DNA from: Flavobacteriales bacterium
GTDB taxonomy: Bacteria > Bacteroidota > Bacteroidia > Flavobacteriales_D > Sanyastnellaceae
Assembly: GCA_027491215.1 (NCBI GenBank)
Contig: JAIXWP010000021.1
Span: 1 to 64,000 of the forward strand
Length of the DNA: 64,000 nt
Direction: 5' to 3'
Shown here: piece after piece, positions 59,962-64,000 of the stretch
Layout of the letters: each line of letters begins with the position of its first letter
Numbering within the stretch: position 1 is the first letter of the stretch
The notes under the pieces: model-generated
Seen by the model: the letters and a program-made list of their open reading frames with translations, nothing else
Databases searched by the model: none
What the model was told of the DNA's origin: nothing
Program-made: the position numbers and the translations under genes

Positions 59962-60492
59962 TTACTTCTCACAAATCTCTTTGATAGAAGCCAACCCACT
60001 TTCGTAATCTTTTCCAATCATATCTGCTCCTCCCATTACTAGCATCAATCCTCTAAACATAAAAGCGACATCGTCTCCTTTCATATCCCATGTCACCTTA
60101 GTGCCCGTTCCTTCTGGTGCAATATTAAAAGTAGCATAGCTAATGCCATCCCAACCATCAAACTTCAAAGCACTGGTTACTTTTTGATTTGGAACAATCT
60201 CAGAAATACTTTGCTCTCCATTTCCTTGTGACTCACTCTTCCAAGACATTTTATGACCTACTGTGCCTGGATTGCCAGCAATCACCGGCTTCATGCTTGG
60301 ATCATTCTTTTGCCAAGGCGACCATTTCATCCATTGATTGTAATCACTCACTAAAGCAAACACTTCTTCTGAAGTAGCATTGATTGTGACCGAACGTTCT
60401 GTGTTCATTGACTTAGGACCTACAATGCACAAGATCACATAAACAGAGATAAGTAGCACTAGTCCAACTCCTAGAATTTTGAGCAGTTTCAT
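59962..60492 (-). CDS. Membrane-anchored SRPBCC (polyketide cyclase-like) protein
   Basis: The 176-residue protein has one N-terminal membrane segment (about 5-25, with Gly/Leu/Val), then a SRPBCC helix-grip domain: SEEVFALVSDYNQWMKWSPWQ (about 41-61), FDGWDGISYATFNIAP and the C-terminal helix. It is a putative small-ligand binding domain on the outer face of the inner membrane. No operon partner is present and function is unknown. Confidence 0.78.
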   Translation of the reverse strand: MKLLKILGVGLVLLISVYVILCIVGPKSMNTERSVTINATSEEVFALVSDYNQWMKWSPWQKNDPSMKPVIAGNPGTVGHKMSWKSESQGNGEQSISEIVPNQKVTSALKFDGWDGISYATFNIAPEGTGTKVTWDMKGDDVAFMFRGLMLVMGGADMIGKDYESGLASIKEICEK

Positions 60493-60614
60493 GATGATTT
60501 TGGTTTTGATTATTATTAGTGTAAACGAATATATTCAAATATGCTGAACCTCAGTCGTGAATATCTTGCAAAAAAGAAAGTGTAAATAATACACTTACGT
60601 TTTTGCATAGTTAT

Positions 60615-60622
60615 TATATTTG
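60615..60622 (+). promoter_or_regulatory. -7 promoter element of the GH31 gene
   Basis: TATATTTG, full match, ends 23 bp before ATG 60646. Confidence 0.5.
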
Positions 60623-60645
60623 GCTTAATTACATGAATCCTGCAT

Positions 60646-63039
60646 ATGCAAGTCTCCGCAAGAAACGAAAAGTATTCAGCAAAATATTATCCCGATGCTG
60701 TGACATCCTGGGATCAAAAAGGAAATTTATTTTACTTCCACTGTAGCGACACGCAACTTGAAGTTCGCGTTGTGAATGATAAAGTAATTCGATTTAGATA
60801 TGCTCCTGAAAGTCGCTTCGCACGCGACTTTTCTTATGCTGTACAAGCAGATCTTCAGGACAGTTTAATTTCACTCAGCGCGTTTGATGATGGTGAAAAT
60901 GTAGCCATCATTACTACACAAGTAAAGTGCTTTATCAATAAATCAAATCTCACTATTCGCATTACGGATCATCAAGGAATGGTGATTTGTGAAGACGAAG
61001 CAGGCTTCCATTGGCAGCACTACCTCTGGAAAGGCGGTAAGATTGTTTATTGCTCTAAAAAAATTCAAGAAGGCGAAGTGTTCTACGGTCTTGGTGACAA
61101 GCCTTGTGAACTACAAATTCGTGGAAAGCGATTTGAGAACTACGGCACGGATGCTTACGCATACGGGGCTGACACGGATCCTCTTTACAAAAACATTCCA
61201 TTCTACTACGGCTTACATCACGGAAAATCATACGGTATTTTCTTCGATAATACTTTCCGTACACTTTTCGATTTCGGCAGCGAACGTCCTGATGTATCTA
61301 GCTTCTGGGCACGTGGTGGAGAAATGTGTTATTACTTCATTTACGGGCCCAAGATGCTCGAAGTGGCTGAAGAGTTCTCTAATCTAACAGGAAAGCCTGA
61401 ATTGCCTCCTATGTGGGCGTTAGGCTATCACCAATGCAGATGGAGCTACTTCCCAGATAGCAAGGTAAAAGATGTAGCCATGGAATTCCGCAAGCGCGGT
61501 ATCCCATGCGATGTCATGTATCTCGACATCGACTACATGGAAGGCTTCCGATGTTTTACCTTCTCAAAAGAATATTTCCCAGACCCAAAAGGTCTCACCA
61601 AACAATTGCAGGACGAAGGATTCAAAACGGTCGTGATCATTGACCCTGGAATCAAAGTAGATCCAGAATATAGCATTTACACCGATGGATTAAAGAACGA
61701 TGTGTTCTGCAGAAGACAAGACGGTGCTTTGATGGAAGGTGATGTATGGCCCGGCAAATGCGTGTTTCCAGACTTCACCAACCCTCGCGTGCGCGACTGG
61801 TGGAGTGATCTATTCGGTGTACTCATGGAAAACGGTGTAGCAGGAGTTTGGAATGACATGAACGAACCTGCTGTTTTTGAAATAGGAACATTCCCAGAAG
61901 ATGTACGCCACGACTATGATGGAGAATCAGTGAGCCATCGTAAAGCACACAATGTGTATGGACACTTGATGGCGAAAGCCACTTATCAAGGTTTGAAAAA
62001 ACACATGATGCCAAAACGTCCTTTCGTGATTACACGAAGCGCTTATGCAGGTATCCAAAAATGGAGCAGCGTATGGACAGGAGATAATACTGCTACTTGG
62101 GAGCATCTTTGGATTGCATCTCAACAATGCCAACGCTTGAGCATCTCTGGTGTTTCATTCGCTGGAAGCGATGTGGGTGGATTTATCGGCGAGCCAGATG
62201 GAGAGCTATACACTCGTTGGGTACAAATGGCGGCGTTTCATCCATTCATGCGCACACACAGTGCAAGCAATGAAACGGGATTCGATCAAGAACCATGGAG
62301 CTTTGGCCCCTTCTATGAAGCCATATGCAAGCGCTTCATTCAAATGCGCTACCGCCTCCTTCCCTATCTCTACACTACGTTCTGGCAAAACTATCGCAAT
62401 GGAACTCCGATGTTGAGACCACTTGTATTCGTTGATCAGGACAATTCAGATACATACGGACGCAACGAAGAATTTATGATCGGTGATCATTTATTGATCG
62501 CTCCCGTTTCTTCACCAGGAGAAAAAACAAAACGAGTTTATCTGCCTTCAGGTGGTTGGTATTATCACTGGAATGACAGCTATCACAAAGGCCGCCAAGA
62601 AGTAACCGTTGCCGCGCCTATTCAACATATTCCATTCTTTATTCGTGAAGGAGCTATTATCCCGACATGGCCTCAGATGCAATTTGTAGGTGAAAAGAAA
62701 GTAAAAGAAATCACATTGCATGTATTCTATAAAGATGGAAAAGAAGAAAGCTTCCTCTATCTCGATGATGGCGAAAACATGGGCTATAAAAACAGCCACT
62801 ATCGCATCATTCGATTTGAAGTAAAAGGAAGTAAAAACGATTTCCAAATCAGACAAAATACGCTTGGTCACTATATCGACTCCGCAGAGAAATTCAAAGT
62901 AATTGTTACCGGTATTCCATTCGAATCAAACGAATTCGTTGTGGATGGAAAGTCGCACCAAATCAGCGAAAGAAACCGTGCGATTGGAAAATTGAAATTT
63001 ACAATTGATAAGAAATTCCACGAAATCATCATACGATAA
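60646..63039 (+). CDS. GH31 family alpha-glucosidase
   Basis: The 797-residue enzyme has an N-terminal galactose-mutarotase-like beta domain (about 1-220) with FYGLGDKPCELQIRG. The catalytic (beta/alpha)8 barrel has nucleophile Asp404 in VWNDMNEPAVF and likely acid/base Asp480 in VWTGDNTATW. FAGSDVGGFIG and FHPFMRTHS follow, then C-terminal beta domains. No signal peptide is present, so it acts in the cytoplasm on alpha-linked gluco-oligosaccharides. Its stop overlaps the start of glgE by 1 bp (TAATG), placing it in an alpha-glucan operon. Exact linkage specificity is not known. Confidence 0.92.
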   Translation: MQVSARNEKYSAKYYPDAVTSWDQKGNLFYFHCSDTQLEVRVVNDKVIRFRYAPESRFARDFSYAVQADLQDSLISLSAFDDGENVAIITTQVKCFINKSNLTIRITDHQGMVICEDEAGFHWQHYLWKGGKIVYCSKKIQEGEVFYGLGDKPCELQIRGKRFENYGTDAYAYGADTDPLYKNIPFYYGLHHGKSYGIFFDNTFRTLFDFGSERPDVSSFWARGGEMCYYFIYGPKMLEVAEEFSNLTGKPELPPMWALGYHQCRWSYFPDSKVKDVAMEFRKRGIPCDVMYLDIDYMEGFRCFTFSKEYFPDPKGLTKQLQDEGFKTVVIIDPGIKVDPEYSIYTDGLKNDVFCRRQDGALMEGDVWPGKCVFPDFTNPRVRDWWSDLFGVLMENGVAGVWNDMNEPAVFEIGTFPEDVRHDYDGESVSHRKAHNVYGHLMAKATYQGLKKHMMPKRPFVITRSAYAGIQKWSSVWTGDNTATWEHLWIASQQCQRLSISGVSFAGSDVGGFIGEPDGELYTRWVQMAAFHPFMRTHSASNETGFDQEPWSFGPFYEAICKRFIQMRYRLLPYLYTTFWQNYRNGTPMLRPLVFVDQDNSDTYGRNEEFMIGDHLLIAPVSSPGEKTKRVYLPSGGWYYHWNDSYHKGRQEVTVAAPIQHIPFFIREGAIIPTWPQMQFVGEKKVKEITLHVFYKDGKEESFLYLDDGENMGYKNSHYRIIRFEVKGSKNDFQIRQNTLGHYIDSAEKFKVIVTGIPFESNEFVVDGKSHQISERNRAIGKLKFTIDKKFHEIIIR

Positions 63040-64000
63040 TGAAAAAGAAATCAAGTGTGGTTATTAGTAAACCATTCGATAAAATAGGACAAAGTCGTGT
63101 CATCATCGAGAATGTTTCACCTCAAGTTGAAGGTGGACTTTATCCTGCAAAGCGGGTGATAGATGAATGGGTAGGAATTGAAGCAGATGTGTTTACTGAC
63201 GGTCACGATGAAGTGAGCGCAGTGCTTGTGTACCGCGCTGCTGGCGCGAGAAACTGGTCGGAGGTTTCAATGAAACACATCGGCAACGATCGCTTTCAAG
63301 CATTCTTTCAACTAGAAAGGCAAGGATATTATGAATTCACTATTCGTGGATTCATCAATCACGTAAGCACTTGGCAGCACGCGTTCAGAAAGCGAATACA
63401 TGATAATGATCAACGTGAACTATTGGTGCAACTGCAAATAGGGTTGGATTATATCCAACGCATTGCCACCAAATATGCGAAAGCAAAAACACATGCAAAG
63501 AAGTGGATCACTGCATTACAAGGTGATGACGCTGTACAACAAGCGGCCAGCACGGAATTGGAGCAATTCATTCAACAATTTCCGCTCGAAGAATTTGCTA
63601 CTTCATTCGAAAAAACGCTTCAAGTAGTGGCGCATCGCAAGCGCGCAGGATTTAGTGCATGGTACTCATTCTTCCCAAGAAGCGCTGCGCAACCGGGTTC
63701 TGATCACGGCACATTCAAAGATTGCGAATTGCTTTTGCCTCGCGTCAAAGAAATGGGATTTGATATCGTGTACTTCCCTCCCATTCACCCCATCGGTGAA
63801 GCTTTCAGAAAAGGAAAAAACAACAGCCTCAATGCTGGTCCCGACGAACCCGGTTGTCCATACGCGACAGGTTCTAAAGACGGAGGACACAAAGACATTC
63901 TATCAGAACTTGGAACACTTGCTGATTTCAAACGCTTCATTAAAAAAGCGGCTGAACTCGATTTAGAAGTAGCAATGGACTTCGCTATCCAATGCAGTCC
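63039..64000 (+). CDS. glgE: GlgE-type maltosyltransferase, cut by the window end
   Basis: Only the first 320 residues lie in the window. The N-terminal Ig-like domain (about 30-110, DEWVGIEADVFTDGHDEV), the helical insertion (about 125-200) and the beginning of the GH13 barrel are visible: GFSAWYSFFPRS, VYFPPIHPIGEAFRKGKNN, GGHKDI, ELGTLADF and AMDFAIQCSP. This order is specific to GlgE, which extends alpha-1,4-glucan from maltose 1-phosphate. The catalytic Asp and Glu lie outside the window. It is translationally coupled to the GH31 gene, so the two probably form an alpha-glucan synthesis and turnover locus that continues beyond the window. Confidence 0.92.
   Translation, partial: MKKKSSVVISKPFDKIGQSRVIIENVSPQVEGGLYPAKRVIDEWVGIEADVFTDGHDEVSAVLVYRAAGARNWSEVSMKHIGNDRFQAFFQLERQGYYEFTIRGFINHVSTWQHAFRKRIHDNDQRELLVQLQIGLDYIQRIATKYAKAKTHAKKWITALQGDDAVQQAASTELEQFIQQFPLEEFATSFEKTLQVVAHRKRAGFSAWYSFFPRSAAQPGSDHGTFKDCELLLPRVKEMGFDIVYFPPIHPIGEAFRKGKNNSLNAGPDEPGCPYATGSKDGGHKDILSELGTLADFKRFIKKAAELDLEVAMDFAIQCS

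Noticed and set aside
1-64000. tRNA, rRNA, prophage or insertion sequence
   Set aside because: No cloverleaf-like intergenic stretch, transposase, integrase, phage structural gene or terminal inverted repeats were noticed; nearly all intergenic gaps are short and accounted for.

Overview
The window reads as a chromosomal segment from a Bacteroidetes (Bacteroidota) bacterium, probably a free-living or marine Flavobacteriales-like lineage. Four lines of evidence support this. Type IX secretion (T9SS) cargo carry both type A and type B C-terminal sorting domains, and there is a PorP/SprF protein and a PorE-like OmpA protein. Many genes are preceded by the phylum's -7 promoter element TAnnTTTG instead of E. 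coli-type -10/-35 boxes. Shine-Dalgarno sequences are not conspicuous. Families such as S46 peptidases, DUF5723, DUF1573 and PadR-PspC pairs are typical of the phylum. I see no tRNA, rRNA, CRISPR array, insertion sequence or prophage. Gene density is high and the content looks like core genome plus large surface proteins.

Layout. 1-9.5 kb: an S46 dipeptidyl-peptidase (cut by the window edge) behind a membrane J-domain protein, threonine aldolase, a T9SS type A cargo, a CvfB-like RNA-binding protein, an MBOAT acyltransferase, a DUF6265 protein, a TauE/SafE exporter and the MeaB GTPase. 9.5-15.5 kb: a minus-strand group with a GT87-like glycosyltransferase, a 1247-residue SBBP/PKD adhesin with a type B sorting domain, and its PorP/SprF partner, resembling sprB-sprF. 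15.5-24.8 kb: lipoprotein MsrA, a DUF5723 outer-membrane protein, a polysaccharide pyruvyl transferase-like protein, a CarboxypepD_reg protein, the DUF1573/S41 protease pair and TypA/BipA. 24.9-30 kb: a 1708-residue modular T9SS protein with a higher-order internal repeat. 30.3-34.2 kb: a PorE-like OmpA/TPR/propeller protein, an SGNH hydrolase and a small unknown protein in one operon.

34.4-47.5 kb: a RadD-like helicase, an AHSA1-type SRPBCC protein, a TamB-like protein, a DsbA-family protein, an outer-membrane protein with arginase, PadR-PspC, RibD and an EamA transporter. 47.5-58.1 kb: M1 aminopeptidase, DUF1579, a LytTR response regulator, ClpS, an M48 lipoprotein protease, TPR plus GT4 glycosyltransferase, a sugar dehydrogenase-like secreted protein, a PagL-type lipid A deacylase with a GIN-domain lipoprotein, and a thioesterase. 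58.5-64 kb: dnaA, an SRPBCC protein, and a GH31 alpha-glucosidase overlapping the start of glgE (alpha-glucan metabolism).

Two themes link the genes. One is building, modifying and quality-controlling the cell envelope: T9SS cargo and accessory proteins, TamB, PagL, glycosyltransferases, MBOAT/SGNH and periplasmic proteases. The other is peptide, amino-acid and alpha-glucan metabolism. Several starts were moved downstream of the longest open frame because a -7 promoter element lies between the first possible start codon and the chosen one. I do not find a clearly new multi-gene system. The best candidates for a second look are the adhesin/PorP/GT87 group, the PorE-like/SGNH operon, the PagL/GIN pair, the repeat architecture of the 1708-residue protein, and three genes whose -7 element ends 4-5 bases before the start codon.
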